Below, in pieces: positions 35,490-43,616 of a DNA stretch of 64,000 nucleotides. Source of the DNA: CBDFKY01 sp965248995. Lineage in GTDB: Bacteria > Pseudomonadota > Alphaproteobacteria > Rickettsiales > UBA998. Numbering within the stretch: position 1 is the first letter of the stretch; every line of letters begins with the position of its first letter. Position numbers and translations under genes: made by a program. Location of the stretch: positions 124,001 to 188,000 of the forward strand of contig CBDFKY010000005.1 in NCBI GenBank assembly GCA_965248995.1. The letters run 5' to 3'. The notes below the pieces were generated by a model. It made no database searches and was not told the DNA's origin. It saw only the letters and a list, made by a program, of their open reading frames with translations.

Positions 35490-35909
35490 ATGACACATGA
35501 AAAAGAAAGCCCGCAAGTGGGGACAAGCGGGCATATCCAAAAAATCTACATTCACCCTAGCAAAGCTGCATTGATTGCACAAGATAAAACCCGCAATCCC
35601 GTCATTGAAATTGTTGCATATGATCCACTCACAGGCGCGATTTTGCATGAATCCCGCACACGGGGGAAGGTGGCACGTTCACTGCTTTATCTGCATCACT
35701 TACACCCTTACGGACTCACCCGTATTGAATCATTGCGCCGTTGGGATGTGCTTTGCCTGACGCAGCATGTTAGCAGTTTGCGACATACCCATAAGCTGAC
35801 GATAGACGCACCTCGTGAGGCATATCATTCAGTAGATGGAATTGCTCATGTTGCACGGTATCACCTGCAAAGCCCTGTGCGTCTTTTTCTGATTGGGGGC
35901 GCGTCATGA
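35490..35909 (+). CDS. Hypothetical island protein
   Basis: 139 residues, unrecognised. Basic, His-rich (HLHP, RHTHK, ARYHLQ), with a pattern suggestive of a small alpha/beta domain. No signal peptide. It overlaps the primase-helicase start by 4 nt, which ties it to replication of the element. Confidence 0.5.
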   Translation: MTHEKESPQVGTSGHIQKIYIHPSKAALIAQDKTRNPVIEIVAYDPLTGAILHESRTRGKVARSLLYLHHLHPYGLTRIESLRRWDVLCLTQHVSSLRHTHKLTIDAPREAYHSVDGIAHVARYHLQSPVRLFLIGGAS

Positions 35910-38362
35910 GTGAAAAAATCGAAATGACAGTTTCCCCAGATGCACCAGAAAAATCCGACAGAACCGACACAACCGATTTTTCACATGTGAGCAATGCGGA
36001 TTTCATGCAGGCAATGTTTGGGGAATTGCAGGGCGATGCAAAGGCGTTTGTGGTTTCAAAAAGAGGCGACCCCAGAACTAAGGGCGGTTGGGGTGGCAAG
36101 GTTTGGAATGGGCAATCATTGCCAGATAATGCTAACAATTACTATGCTTTAGCGGCATTTCATCCCGATGAATCAGGGAGCTACAAACGACAGAAGTCTT
36201 TTTGCGCGGGCATTTATGTGATTGTGCTGGATGATATAGGTGAAAAGGTTGCACTTGAAAAGATAACGCTTCCACCTACCTATATTATTGAAACGTCAAA
36301 GGATAATTATCAGTATGGCTACCGATTAAGTGTGCCTCTTACTGATTTAGCGGTTGCTGATAGGCTTGCGGATGCGTTGGTGCAGGCAGGGCTAACGGAT
36401 AGAGGAATGAAGGGCTTTAGTGCAAGGCTGGCAAGGAATCCCAAAGCGATTAATGGCAAACATAATCCACTGTTTCAGTGTCGTTTGGATAAATGGGAAC
36501 CAGAGCGCGTTTACAGTGTGGAAGAACTGTGTGCGGGGTTGGGCATCACGTTAGGAGCCGCTCAAAAACCCAAGCCTGCGAGAGCAGAGAAACGGCAGGC
36601 GGGCGCATTACAGGACGCACTTTTTACCCCTGCACCCGAGGAAAACCCTGTTTTAGTGGTACTGCGTGAACTTGGCTTGTATAAAATAGAGCTTGAAAAA
36701 GGCAAGCATGACATCACCTGCCCGTGGGTGCATGAGCATACGGATAGCGTGGATAGTGGCACAGTCTATTTTGAACCTTCAGAACATTTTGCGATTGGTG
36801 GCTTTAAGTGCCAGCATGGGCATTGTTTTGAGCGCAACATCACCACCCTACTGGATTATATAGGTATTGATACCGCGCAGGCAAAATGCAAGCCGATCAT
36901 CCGCTTGCGGGCAGGTGAATTATATAGCATTGCAGATATTGCAGAAAAAGTGCTGGCAGATACCACTGAGTATTATCAGCGCGGGGGCGAAATCGTGTCT
37001 GTGGTCTATGAGAAAGACAGTCATAAAACACGGGTAAAACCTGACTCAACCGCATCACTGACCTATGCACTTTCGCGCCTGATTGAATGGCAACGGTTTG
37101 ATGGTCGTAGTAAGGAATATGTCACCGCTGACCCTGACGGGCGGGTGATCCACATGCTGCATGACCATAATCAGTATCGTATTTTGCCAGCGTTGAGCGG
37201 GTTAGCGTATCAACCGCACTTGCGGGAAGATAACAGTCTGATGATGCAGGCGGGTTACGACACGAAAAGCCAGATTTACGGTATTTTTGACCCCAAAGAT
37301 TACTACATAAAACCACATCCGACAAAGCAGGATGCAATGCGGGCAATGGCGAAAATAGAGGCACTACTGGAAGATTTCTGCTTTGCGAAAGACTATGATA
37401 AAGCCGCTGCATTATCCGCTATTCTCACCGCATCGTGCCGCCCCAGCCTCCCCACCGCGCCGATGGTTCATGTGCGTGCGCCGATGATTGGTAGCGGTAA
37501 AAGCTATCTCTGTGAATTTATTGCCGCTTTTGCCAGTAGTCACCGCAGCACCCCTTGCGCTTTCCCAGCCGATGAAGAAGAATGCCGCAAACTGTTGCTT
37601 GCCGCTTTCATGACCGCGCCGCCCGTGATTGAGTTTGACAATCTCACCACCGACATCAAAGCGCATAAAACCCTATGCACGGCGTTGACCTCACCACATA
37701 TCAGTGACCGAGTGCTAGGCGTATCCAAAACGGCGGAGGTTGGCACGCGCAGCCTGATTTTATCAAGCGGTAATAATGTGTCACCGATTCATGATATGGT
37801 GCGCCGTTGCATCACCATTACCCTGGACACAGGGGAGGAAATACCCGCTACCCGTACCTATCAAAACCCTAATTTAGTAAGTGATATGCAGGCAGCGCGG
37901 GCGCAATATATATCCGCAGCCCTGACAATCATTATGGCGTGGGTGCAATCAGGGGAAACACCGCCCGCCTGCAAACCGCTTGGCAGCTATGGAGCGTGGG
38001 AAAAATTGTGCCGTTATCCGTTGTTATGGTTGGGATATGCTGACCCCGTGCAACCCATGTTTGCCGCGATGCAGGACGACCCAGAGCGCGAAACATTGGG
38101 GCAACTGTTGTATCTATGGTTTCAAGTTCACGGCTCAGTCCCTATGCAGGTGCGGCAACTGGTGGACGGCTTTGCGGATTATGGTGCGGATGGTGAATTG
38201 AGGGAGTTATTTTCTGATATTGCCGCCGAGCGTGGCAGCATCAACCGCAAGCGGTTAGGGCATTACCTTAAACAACATGCCAACCGCCCCGTGAATGGCT
38301 TGAAACTAGAGCGTGTGACAACCAATCGCAATGCCGCCTCATGGAAAGTGGTGTCGGTTTAG
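35906..38362 (+). CDS. Fused primase-helicase replication protein
   Basis: 818 residues. The N-terminal part (about 60-215) resembles RepB/archaeo-eukaryotic-type primase domains (IYVIVLDDIG, YGYRLSVPL, RLARNPKAINGK). A putative zinc finger follows with Cys272, His276, Cys302 and Cys307 (CPWVHEH ... CQHGHC). The C-terminal half is a P-loop helicase with Walker A GSGKS at 529-533 and an acidic Walker B VIEFDNL. It should unwind and prime the excised element. In the second island the same tasks are divided between two genes. Confidence 0.75.
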   Translation: MSEKIEMTVSPDAPEKSDRTDTTDFSHVSNADFMQAMFGELQGDAKAFVVSKRGDPRTKGGWGGKVWNGQSLPDNANNYYALAAFHPDESGSYKRQKSFCAGIYVIVLDDIGEKVALEKITLPPTYIIETSKDNYQYGYRLSVPLTDLAVADRLADALVQAGLTDRGMKGFSARLARNPKAINGKHNPLFQCRLDKWEPERVYSVEELCAGLGITLGAAQKPKPARAEKRQAGALQDALFTPAPEENPVLVVLRELGLYKIELEKGKHDITCPWVHEHTDSVDSGTVYFEPSEHFAIGGFKCQHGHCFERNITTLLDYIGIDTAQAKCKPIIRLRAGELYSIADIAEKVLADTTEYYQRGGEIVSVVYEKDSHKTRVKPDSTASLTYALSRLIEWQRFDGRSKEYVTADPDGRVIHMLHDHNQYRILPALSGLAYQPHLREDNSLMMQAGYDTKSQIYGIFDPKDYYIKPHPTKQDAMRAMAKIEALLEDFCFAKDYDKAAALSAILTASCRPSLPTAPMVHVRAPMIGSGKSYLCEFIAAFASSHRSTPCAFPADEEECRKLLLAAFMTAPPVIEFDNLTTDIKAHKTLCTALTSPHISDRVLGVSKTAEVGTRSLILSSGNNVSPIHDMVRRCITITLDTGEEIPATRTYQNPNLVSDMQAARAQYISAALTIIMAWVQSGETPPACKPLGSYGAWEKLCRYPLLWLGYADPVQPMFAAMQDDPERETLGQLLYLWFQVHGSVPMQVRQLVDGFADYGADGELRELFSDIAAERGSINRKRLGHYLKQHANRPVNGLKLERVTTNRNAASWKVVSV

Positions 38363-38474
38363 TCGGTTTTATCGGTTTATTTCCGTGCATATGGCGAAAG
38401 TGTCATTTCAGTTTTTTAACAGTGGTACTATGCGCGTATCTGCTTTTGTTCCTTCACCTTGCAAGGAAATCATG

Positions 38475-38489
38475 TTATCATATTGATAA
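38475..38489. promoter_or_regulatory. Palindrome upstream of the DUF5681 gene
   Basis: TTATCA-TAT-TGATAA, a perfect 6-bp inverted repeat, 35 nt upstream of the DUF5681 start in a 161-nt AT-rich gap. It is a reasonable repressor or activator site for a late unit starting at 38524. Confidence 0.35.
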
Positions 38490-38523
38490 ACAATCAATAA
38501 ATATCAAAGATAGGTTTAAGCGC

Positions 38524-38922
38524 ATGACAGAAAAAGGCGGTAAACGTGAAGGGGCAGGCAGACCGAAAGGCAGCCGTAACAAGGCAACACTTGCCCTACA
38601 ATCACTGTTTGAGGATGAAGCAGCAACGATAGGGCGCAAAGCTATAGAACTGGCAAAGGAAGGCGATATGGCGGCAATCAAGCTGGTGATTGAGCGCGTT
38701 ATGCCAACCCGTAAAGATATGCCCGTCACGTTCACCTTACCTGCCCTAAATAGTCCGCAGGATATATTGAGCGCGCAAGCAAGCCTGATTGCAGCGGTGG
38801 CAGGTGGTGAACTCACCCCATTAGAAGGGAAGGCATTTGCTGATTTATGTGAAGGCTACCGCAAGCATTATGAAACGCTGGAATTAGAGCAGCGCATCAC
38901 CGCACTGGAAGGGCGCAAATGA
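38524..38922 (+). CDS. DUF5681 protein (possible small-terminase-like)
   Basis: 132 residues from the ATG at 38524; the longer frame upstream reads unlikely hydrophobic sequence. It opens with GGKREGAGRPKGSRNKATL, an AT-hook-like basic stretch (GRPKG) seen in DUF5681, followed by a helical region (AIELAKEGDMAAIKLVIERVMP). Members of this family turn up beside phage packaging genes, so a DNA-recognition role in packaging is possible but unproven. It is clearly homologous to the gene at 58003 in the second island. Confidence 0.75.
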   Translation: MTEKGGKREGAGRPKGSRNKATLALQSLFEDEAATIGRKAIELAKEGDMAAIKLVIERVMPTRKDMPVTFTLPALNSPQDILSAQASLIAAVAGGELTPLEGKAFADLCEGYRKHYETLELEQRITALEGRK

Positions 38923-39206
38923 ACGGATTAGCAAAACGCATCAACCGCATAGAGAAGCAACACGCCATAGAGCATCCTATGGTTTTGATTCCTTATGCCA
39001 ACCCAGAAACACACGCCGAAGCATTAGAGCGATTTACGCATGAAGAGCATGATTTCAATCCGCATGTGCATCCCTATGCGTTTGTGTGCCTCAATGAGGC
39101 GTATCAGGATTTTCCACTTGAAAGACAGCATATGTGTGACTTTATCATATCGCTATTTCAGCAACGCCGCGCAACATATCAGGCACTTAAGCAGAGTAAT
39201 CTATGA
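38919..39206 (+). CDS. Small island protein
   Basis: 95 residues, unrecognised. It begins MNGLAKRINRIEKQH, a short basic helix, followed by an acidic/His-rich body. ATGA overlaps join it to both neighbours. The start resembles that of the next gene (LRTRLKKME), so the two may share an N-terminal module. Confidence 0.5.
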   Translation: MNGLAKRINRIEKQHAIEHPMVLIPYANPETHAEALERFTHEEHDFNPHVHPYAFVCLNEAYQDFPLERQHMCDFIISLFQQRRATYQALKQSNL

Positions 39207-39397
39207 GTCACTCCTTACGCACCCGCTTAAAGAAAATGGAGATAGAGCGCACGCCTTTGCCCAGAACGCATGTGATTATGTGTAAAATAGGGCAATCACA
39301 ACAGGACGCGATTGCAGAATATCACGCCACCCATCCCGACTTTGACCCAGATGATAGTGACAATACGCTAATAATGATAAGAAGCATTCCTGATTGA
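39203..39397 (+). CDS. Small island protein
   Basis: 64 residues, unrecognised. Basic N-terminal helix (SLRTRLKKMEIER) and acidic C-terminus (HPDFDPDDSDN). Overlaps the previous gene by 4 nt. Last gene of the plus-strand unit; the 97 nt to the convergent 39495 gene show no clear terminator. Confidence 0.45.
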   Translation: MSHSLRTRLKKMEIERTPLPRTHVIMCKIGQSQQDAIAEYHATHPDFDPDDSDNTLIMIRSIPD

Positions 39398-39494
39398 GCT
39401 GTCTGATAAAGGCGAATAGCAACCGCTTTTGAAGGGCTTTTTAGAACACATGTAGAGGCGGGTGGATATTATCACTGGATTTTCAAAGCTATTT

Positions 39495-39974
39495 TTAACT
39501 TCTTTGAGCGCTTGCCTTAATTTTCGTTATTACATAAAACCACGACCAATTCTTACCTAAATCTGGCATATCTCTAAAGGTAACATAACCCTTAAAAGTC
39601 CTAACCTGTTGTGAAGGAACGGATGTATATAAGTTAGTATCGTTTTGACCTACGGTAACACATGATTTTTTCTCATCGCATTTTTGAATAAATGCGGTGA
39701 TATATATGTCGTCAACATTATATGAAAAAGAGTTGTTCTTGACTTCACCAGATACCGTATAGCTGTCTCCATAATCATGGGAAAGCACCACATTAGATAA
39801 AAAAAGCTCTTTTGACTTTATAAGCTGAAACGATTTTTTTTCCTGCTGGTCGTTGTAAAACCAGTATACTCCGCCAGCCACCACTAGCAAAATTAGAAAG
39901 TTTCTGAATCCTTCATAGACTATTGCAAGCCAAACAATGGCTATTGCTGCGATAACACCAGCTAACACGCCCAT
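39495..39974 (-). CDS. Membrane-anchored island protein
   Basis: 159 residues. Two hydrophobic segments (about residues 3-19 and 26-40) are followed by a soluble beta-rich domain with pattern NVVLSHDYGDSYTVSGEVKNN, suggesting a periplasmic, FxLYD-like (immunoglobulin-type) domain. Cys residues at KCDEKKSCV could form a disulfide. AT-rich. It starts 5 nt after the stop of the next upstream gene. Confidence 0.55.
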   Translation of the reverse strand: MGVLAGVIAAIAIVWLAIVYEGFRNFLILLVVAGGVYWFYNDQQEKKSFQLIKSKELFLSNVVLSHDYGDSYTVSGEVKNNSFSYNVDDIYITAFIQKCDEKKSCVTVGQNDTNLYTSVPSQQVRTFKGYVTFRDMPDLGKNWSWFYVITKIKASAQRS

Positions 39975-39979
39975 AACAC

Positions 39980-40213
39980 CTACCTGATAATCTTCAGCGA
40001 ATTAATCGCGGGCTCATAGCCTTTCTTGCCTGTGAAGGGATTGCTATTGCCCTTCGTGCTATAGTTATTGAATCGGGTAGAATCTGCCTTGCTTTTATAG
40101 CTGGGTGACACATAGGTTCCATTTGAGCGAGTATAACCTTTTACTCGTTGCGCCGCCTCTGAATTACACGCAAACAAACCAATGACTGCTATTGCTAATA
40201 GTGCTTTTTTCAT
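39980..40213 (-). CDS. Small secreted protein
   Basis: 77 residues with a signal peptide (LLAIAVIGLFACNSEA; Cys16 gives a possible lipobox) and a mature part reading KGYTRSNGTYVSPSYKSK, then NNYSTKGNSNPFTGKKGYE. This NYSTKGN.NP.TGKKG pattern recurs in small exported proteins of many proteobacteria, function unknown. Confidence 0.65.
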   Translation of the reverse strand: MKKALLAIAVIGLFACNSEAAQRVKGYTRSNGTYVSPSYKSKADSTRFNNYSTKGNSNPFTGKKGYEPAINSLKIIR

Positions 40214-40255
40214 ATTGTCATCCTTTTGTGTTTAAGTAGGGACGTAATTGCCCCA

Positions 40256-40555
40256 TTACCTTCCCCATGTATTTCTGGGGGCAATAATAACAGGCGCTTG
40301 TGTTGCATAAGGATTATTGGCACTGCTTGGGGAGTATCTGCTTCCATATGCGCCATACGGATTATTGATACTATCGCTTGAATACTTGCTTCCATATTGC
40401 CCATATGGGTTGGAAACGGAATTAGGATCATACCTATTGCTATTCAGGTTGCCTAAATACTTTCCAGTTTGGCGATCGTGCAATTCTAGGCTCTGAGCCC
40501 CTGCATTCCCTGTAAACACGCTGATTACAGCCATCGCAAATATCATTTTCTTCAT
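40256..40555 (-). CDS. Small secreted protein with tandem Tyr/Asn/Pro repeats
   Basis: 99 residues, signal peptide to residue 20 (GNAGA). The mature part has YLGNLNSN, then three units of about 16 residues: RYDPNSVSNPYGQYGS, KYSSDSINNPYGAYGS and RYSPSSANNPYAT. The DNS.NPYG.YGS-type repeat is known from exported proteobacterial proteins without assigned function. It is first of three minus-strand genes reading into the island, just downstream of the structured region at 40588-40733. Confidence 0.7.
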   Translation of the reverse strand: MKKMIFAMAVISVFTGNAGAQSLELHDRQTGKYLGNLNSNRYDPNSVSNPYGQYGSKYSSDSINNPYGAYGSRYSPSSANNPYATQAPVIIAPRNTWGR

Positions 40556-40587
40556 AACTTCCCCTTTTTTTAAAAAACCGTGGTGAT

Positions 40588-40733
40588 CGGGGAGTTGAGA
40601 AACCTATAATGAAAAGGTCGCGCTTACCTTTGGCGGGAAAGCCTGTTTCATACGCAAACGCCTCCCCGACCAAAGTCAAGGAGTGCGGATAACGACCACA
40701 CAAAACCGTCATTATTAGGGGTTCTCACGCCCC
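40588..40733 (-). ncRNA. Structured leader, possible C4-like antisense RNA
   Basis: In the 365-nt gap 40556-40920. On the minus strand GGGG-CGTGAGAA-CCCC (40733-40718) forms a hairpin whose loop is complementary, with two bulges, to GGTTTCTCAAC about 115 nt downstream (40604-40594). Between them further pairs are possible (GGTCG at 40616 with CGACC at 40667; CCTTTGG with CCAAAG). A minus-strand reading frame across it begins MTVLCGRYPHS and contains GEAFAYETGFPAK, like leader frames in phage immunity regions with C4 RNA. By-eye folding only. Confidence 0.35.
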
Positions 40734-40837
40734 AGATAGTCAACTGCGACTATCATGCAGGAAAAGTAGAAACAATTAGCAGGATATGCAAGCGAAAAAC
40801 ATCCGCGCTTGTTCGCGACAATCCACCCTCAACCAGT

Positions 40838-40866
40838 ATTTATTTTGTGGGTTGATTTGCGGGTTA
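40838..40866. repeat. Subterminal direct repeat, right copy
   Basis: Same-orientation partner of 32799-32827 (27 of 29 identical), 55 nt inside the tRNA-proximal end. Supports the reading that both island ends carry integrase or excisionase arm sites. Confidence 0.6.
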
Positions 40867-40920
40867 GGTAAAATAATTTTAAAAAATATCGCTATAAATC
40901 AGTAACTTAGACGTGATGTA

Positions 40921-40944
40921 TGGTGGAGGATAGGAGATTCGAAC
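40921..40944. repeat. tRNA-proximal attachment site (att) copy
   Basis: The 3' end of the tRNA-Ala gene, from its CCA complement (40921) through the T arm, equals the distal copy at 32673 at 21 of 24 positions. The tRNA stays intact because the island carries or restores this end. Confidence 0.75.
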
Positions 40945-40996
40945 TCCTGACCTCCTGCGTGCAAAGCAGGCGCTCTACCAACTGAGCTAATCCCCC
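40921..40996 (-). tRNA. tRNA-Ala (TGC)
   Basis: 76 nt with encoded CCA. GGGGGAT acceptor stem pairs with ATCCTCC (one G-U), standard D arm GCTCAGTTGGTAGAGC, anticodon stem-loop CCTGC-TTTGCAC-GCAGG giving TGC, and T arm with GTTCGAATC. Target site of the 32673-40944 island. Confidence 0.96.
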
Positions 40997-41118
40997 CATT
41001 CGACATGGGAATACAGTATTTGCGCTAAAAACCAGCGAGCGTCAAGCAAGAAATGCAGGAGCAACTAACATGGTGATGTATTTTAAGAGACAGCACATCT
41101 GCTACCTTTTTCTTGCTA

Positions 41119-41793
41119 CTATTCACTGATAGTGTAGCCTGCCCCACGCACCGTCTTGATCAACGGCGTTTCGAAATCGTCGTCGATCTTCCGGCGCAGG
41201 CGGCTGATATGCACGTCGATCACGTTGGTCTGCGGATCGAAATGATAATGCCATACATGTTCCAGCAGCATGGTTCGCGTTACGATCTGGCCCTTGTGCC
41301 GCAGCAGATATTCAAGCAGGCTGAATTCTCTCGCCTGCAACGCGATTTTCGCTGTTCCGCGCTTTACGGTGCGCGCCAGCAGATCCAGTTCAAGATCGGC
41401 GATGGTCAGGCGGGTAACCGTTTCGATCTCCCCATGGTGACGGCGCATCAGCGCTTCGACCCGCGCCAGCAGTTCGGTGAAAGCGAAAGGCTTCGTGACG
41501 TAATCATCAGCACCCGCTTTCAATCCCTGCACCCGATCATCTACCTCACACAGCGCGCTCAGCACGATGACCGGCACGTTATTTCCGGAACCCCGCAGGG
41601 TTTTCAAGACTACCAGCCCATCGACGTTAGGCAGCATCCGGTCGAGAATGATGAGATCGTAGGTTTCCGTGGTAGCCATGAACAGCCCTTCCCGGCCGTC
41701 CGCCGAATGGTCGACCGTATAGCTGCTTTCACGCAGTCCTTTGCAGATATAGTCGGCCACTTCCTGTTCATCTTCGATCACCAGTATGCGCAT
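41119..41793 (-). CDS. OmpR/PhoB-type response regulator
   Basis: 224 residues. Receiver domain with acidic pair ED at 7-8, phosphoacceptor Asp51 in LIILDRMLPNVDG and the KPFAF lysine, then a winged-helix domain (VIDVHISRLRRKI, IKTVRGAGY). The sequence resembles the CzcR/QseB-like group. No histidine kinase gene is adjacent, so its partner is unknown. It lies between tRNA-Ala and the PsiF-like gene. Confidence 0.92.
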   Translation of the reverse strand: MRILVIEDEQEVADYICKGLRESSYTVDHSADGREGLFMATTETYDLIILDRMLPNVDGLVVLKTLRGSGNNVPVIVLSALCEVDDRVQGLKAGADDYVTKPFAFTELLARVEALMRRHHGEIETVTRLTIADLELDLLARTVKRGTAKIALQAREFSLLEYLLRHKGQIVTRTMLLEHVWHYHFDPQTNVIDVHISRLRRKIDDDFETPLIKTVRGAGYTISE

Positions 41794-41918
41794 TCCCGCT
41801 TTTCCTCCGTTATGGCCTGAAGGCGAAACGATAATATATCGTACAGAAAATCACAAGAACTACCGCCTGCGTTCTGTACCGAGCCCGATTTTCTGGAAAG
41901 CTCAAAAGTATATTCATT

Positions 41919-41959
41919 TAAAAAAACTGTGCGGCGTATTCTTCAAGAATACGCCGCAC
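41919..41959 (-). terminator. Strong Rho-independent terminator
   Basis: A 31-nt hairpin at 41929-41959 (GTGCGGCGTATTCT pairing over 14 bp with its complement, loop of 3) is followed on the minus strand by a run of seven T (41926-41920). It lies 38 nt downstream of the small secreted protein gene at 41998 and ends its transcript. Confidence 0.85.
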
Positions 41960-41997
41960 AAACTCTCACGCTTTACTGAACAGTCAGCAGTGACATG

Positions 41998-42309
41998 CTA
42001 CATTTTTTTGGAATCATCCATTGACTTCTGGCTGGTTGATTTCTGCATCATTTTAGAATCATCCATTGCGTGAACCTTTTTTGTGGTTACGGCAGATTCT
42101 TTTGACATTGCAGAGGTGGTGGTACCTGATTTCGTCATTTTCGCCTGGTAGCCTTTCTTGCCGTTCAGGCAGGATTTCACTTTGGCCGCATCGCCTTTCC
42201 ATTTGGCGCTGCATTCGGTCTGCATCTGTGATTCCGTTTTGGAAGTATAGGCCATAGCACCGGAAGTGAGGGCAAGGACGCTACAAAGAGTGATAAGGGA
42301 AAGTTTCAT
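41998..42309 (-). CDS. Small secreted PsiF-like protein
   Basis: 103 residues with a signal peptide (cleavage near GAMA, residue 20). The mature part has two Cys (33 and 47) in C..KWKGD.AKVKSCLNGKKGYQAK, which resembles PsiF repeats, then a Ser/Thr/Lys/Met-rich tail with MDDSK twice. Monocistronic, with its own strong terminator, so probably well expressed. Family assignment is tentative. Confidence 0.55.
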   Translation of the reverse strand: MKLSLITLCSVLALTSGAMAYTSKTESQMQTECSAKWKGDAAKVKSCLNGKKGYQAKMTKSGTTTSAMSKESAVTTKKVHAMDDSKMMQKSTSQKSMDDSKKM

Positions 42310-42674
42310 ATTACGTGCTCCTGAGTGATGATTTAAAAGATGATATTTATATACAATGTGTTAGGCCGCTCATGACAGGTTATCCCCGCCACCGCATTCT
42401 GTTGATAACGGATTATAAATGAAAAGCAACGGCATAATTTAGGGGCCCTGTTCTTCGGTTATCCGAAGCGGCGGAGCTATCTCTCAAATGCGTTTAAAGT
42501 GACACACAACAGGGGATTACCGGGCGTTTGCAATCTAAATTCGCACAGTTTGCAAAAAATCTTTTAAACTGACTTGACCTTTTTACCATAAAAAGATTAT
42601 GAGTAGGGAGATTAAAAGTAATCATGCATTTATTTCTGTAAGAAACGGAAGCATATACACGGTAGATACATAAG
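42310..42674. other. Intergenic region with promoters of the PsiF-like gene and the cpa operon
   Basis: 365 nt without a credible gene. It holds a perfect hairpin CTTCGG-TTAT-CCGAAG (42453-42468) and, closer to cpaB, a TTGACC at 42574-42579 that could be a -35 element, followed at 15 nt by GATTAT. The leader between there and cpaB is AT-rich. Confidence 0.4.
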
Positions 42675-43616
42675 ATGAGAGCAATTGGATTTATAGTAGC
42701 GATAGTATTTGCAGCGGCAGCCTTTTTTCTGGTGCTGAATGTGATGGGCAGCGGGGACAAGAAACAGGTGATCGCCTCCCCGAAGGCAGCGGATGTGGAA
42801 ACCGTCAGTGTCCTGGTGGCGTCAAAACCCATAGAGCTGGGTGACGTGCTGACCTCCGACATGGTAAAGCCGGAAAGCTGGCCGAAACATCTGCTGGTAG
42901 ACGGCTTCGTTACCACAAGCGAGGAAAGCAAGTCGATTGTTGGCCGGGTTTCCCGTTCCGCTTTCGTGAAAGGCGAACCTATCAATCTTCATCGCCTTTC
43001 CAATCCTGAAGACCCCAGTTTCATTGCGGCGGCCCTTCCTTCTGGAATGCGGATGGTCACCATTTCCAGTGACGGGGTGGCCGGTCTCGCCGGCTTCGTG
43101 TACCCGGGGGACAGGGTAGATATCGTGGTTACCCGCAAAATCAAGCTGCCTAAAAAGGTAGCCGCGGATACCGGCGTGAACGAAACCACGGTGACAGAGA
43201 CGCTCGTCAACAATATCAAAGTGCTGGCTGTCAATCAAATGCCGACCATTCTTTCCAAAGATGAGCAATCCAAGCTCGATAAACGGGATCGCCTCCCTTC
43301 TTCCGTGAGTCTTGAGGTTCCTTTGGCCGATGCGCAACGTATGCGCCTTGCCCAGGAATCCGGTTATCTTTCCCTTGCTCTGCGTTCCCTGAAAGACAAG
43401 GACGGGCATGAAGATCCTGTGGTCACCACTTTTAACGACATCAGCCATGCCGATCTGGAAAAGGAATTCGGCAGTAAAGAAAATGCGGAAAAGGAAACCA
43501 TCTCACTGGTGAGAGGCGTCACTAAAACGGATGTCGAAGTGCCTAAAATTCATACGGAAGACAAAGAGACTGGAGACAAAGGGCAATCACGCAATGAAAC
43601 TGTTAAGCAAAGATAA
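42675..43616 (+). CDS. cpaB: Flp/Tad pilus assembly protein CpaB (RcpC)
   Basis: 313 residues. One N-terminal membrane helix, then a SAF domain (VLVASKPIELGDVLTSDMV) and the periplasmic RcpC part (GMRMVTISSDGVAGLAGFVYPGDRVDIV in segments). CpaB supports the secretin in the outer membrane. First gene of cpaBCDEF-tadBC. Confidence 0.93.
   Translation: MRAIGFIVAIVFAAAAFFLVLNVMGSGDKKQVIASPKAADVETVSVLVASKPIELGDVLTSDMVKPESWPKHLLVDGFVTTSEESKSIVGRVSRSAFVKGEPINLHRLSNPEDPSFIAAALPSGMRMVTISSDGVAGLAGFVYPGDRVDIVVTRKIKLPKKVAADTGVNETTVTETLVNNIKVLAVNQMPTILSKDEQSKLDKRDRLPSSVSLEVPLADAQRMRLAQESGYLSLALRSLKDKDGHEDPVVTTFNDISHADLEKEFGSKENAEKETISLVRGVTKTDVEVPKIHTEDKETGDKGQSRNETVKQR

Larger units (their letters stand above)
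32673..40944 (+). mobile_element. Integrative satellite-like element at tRNA-Ala
   Basis: About 8.3 kb bounded by direct copies of the tRNA-Ala 3' end. Plus-strand genes come first: P4-type integrase, an unknown coupled gene, an AlpA-like regulator, an unknown gene, a fused primase-helicase, a DUF5681 protein and two small proteins. Three small exported or membrane proteins then run on the minus strand. There are no capsid, tail or conjugation genes. The layout int-alpA-primase/helicase-packaging-like is that of P4-type and PICI-type phage satellites. The integrase lies at the end away from the intact tRNA. Confidence 0.8.

Noticed and set aside
40440..40712. 90-residue minus-strand frame as a normal protein gene
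   Set aside because: It overlaps the start of the better-supported secreted protein gene and covers the structured RNA; more likely a leader frame of that region.
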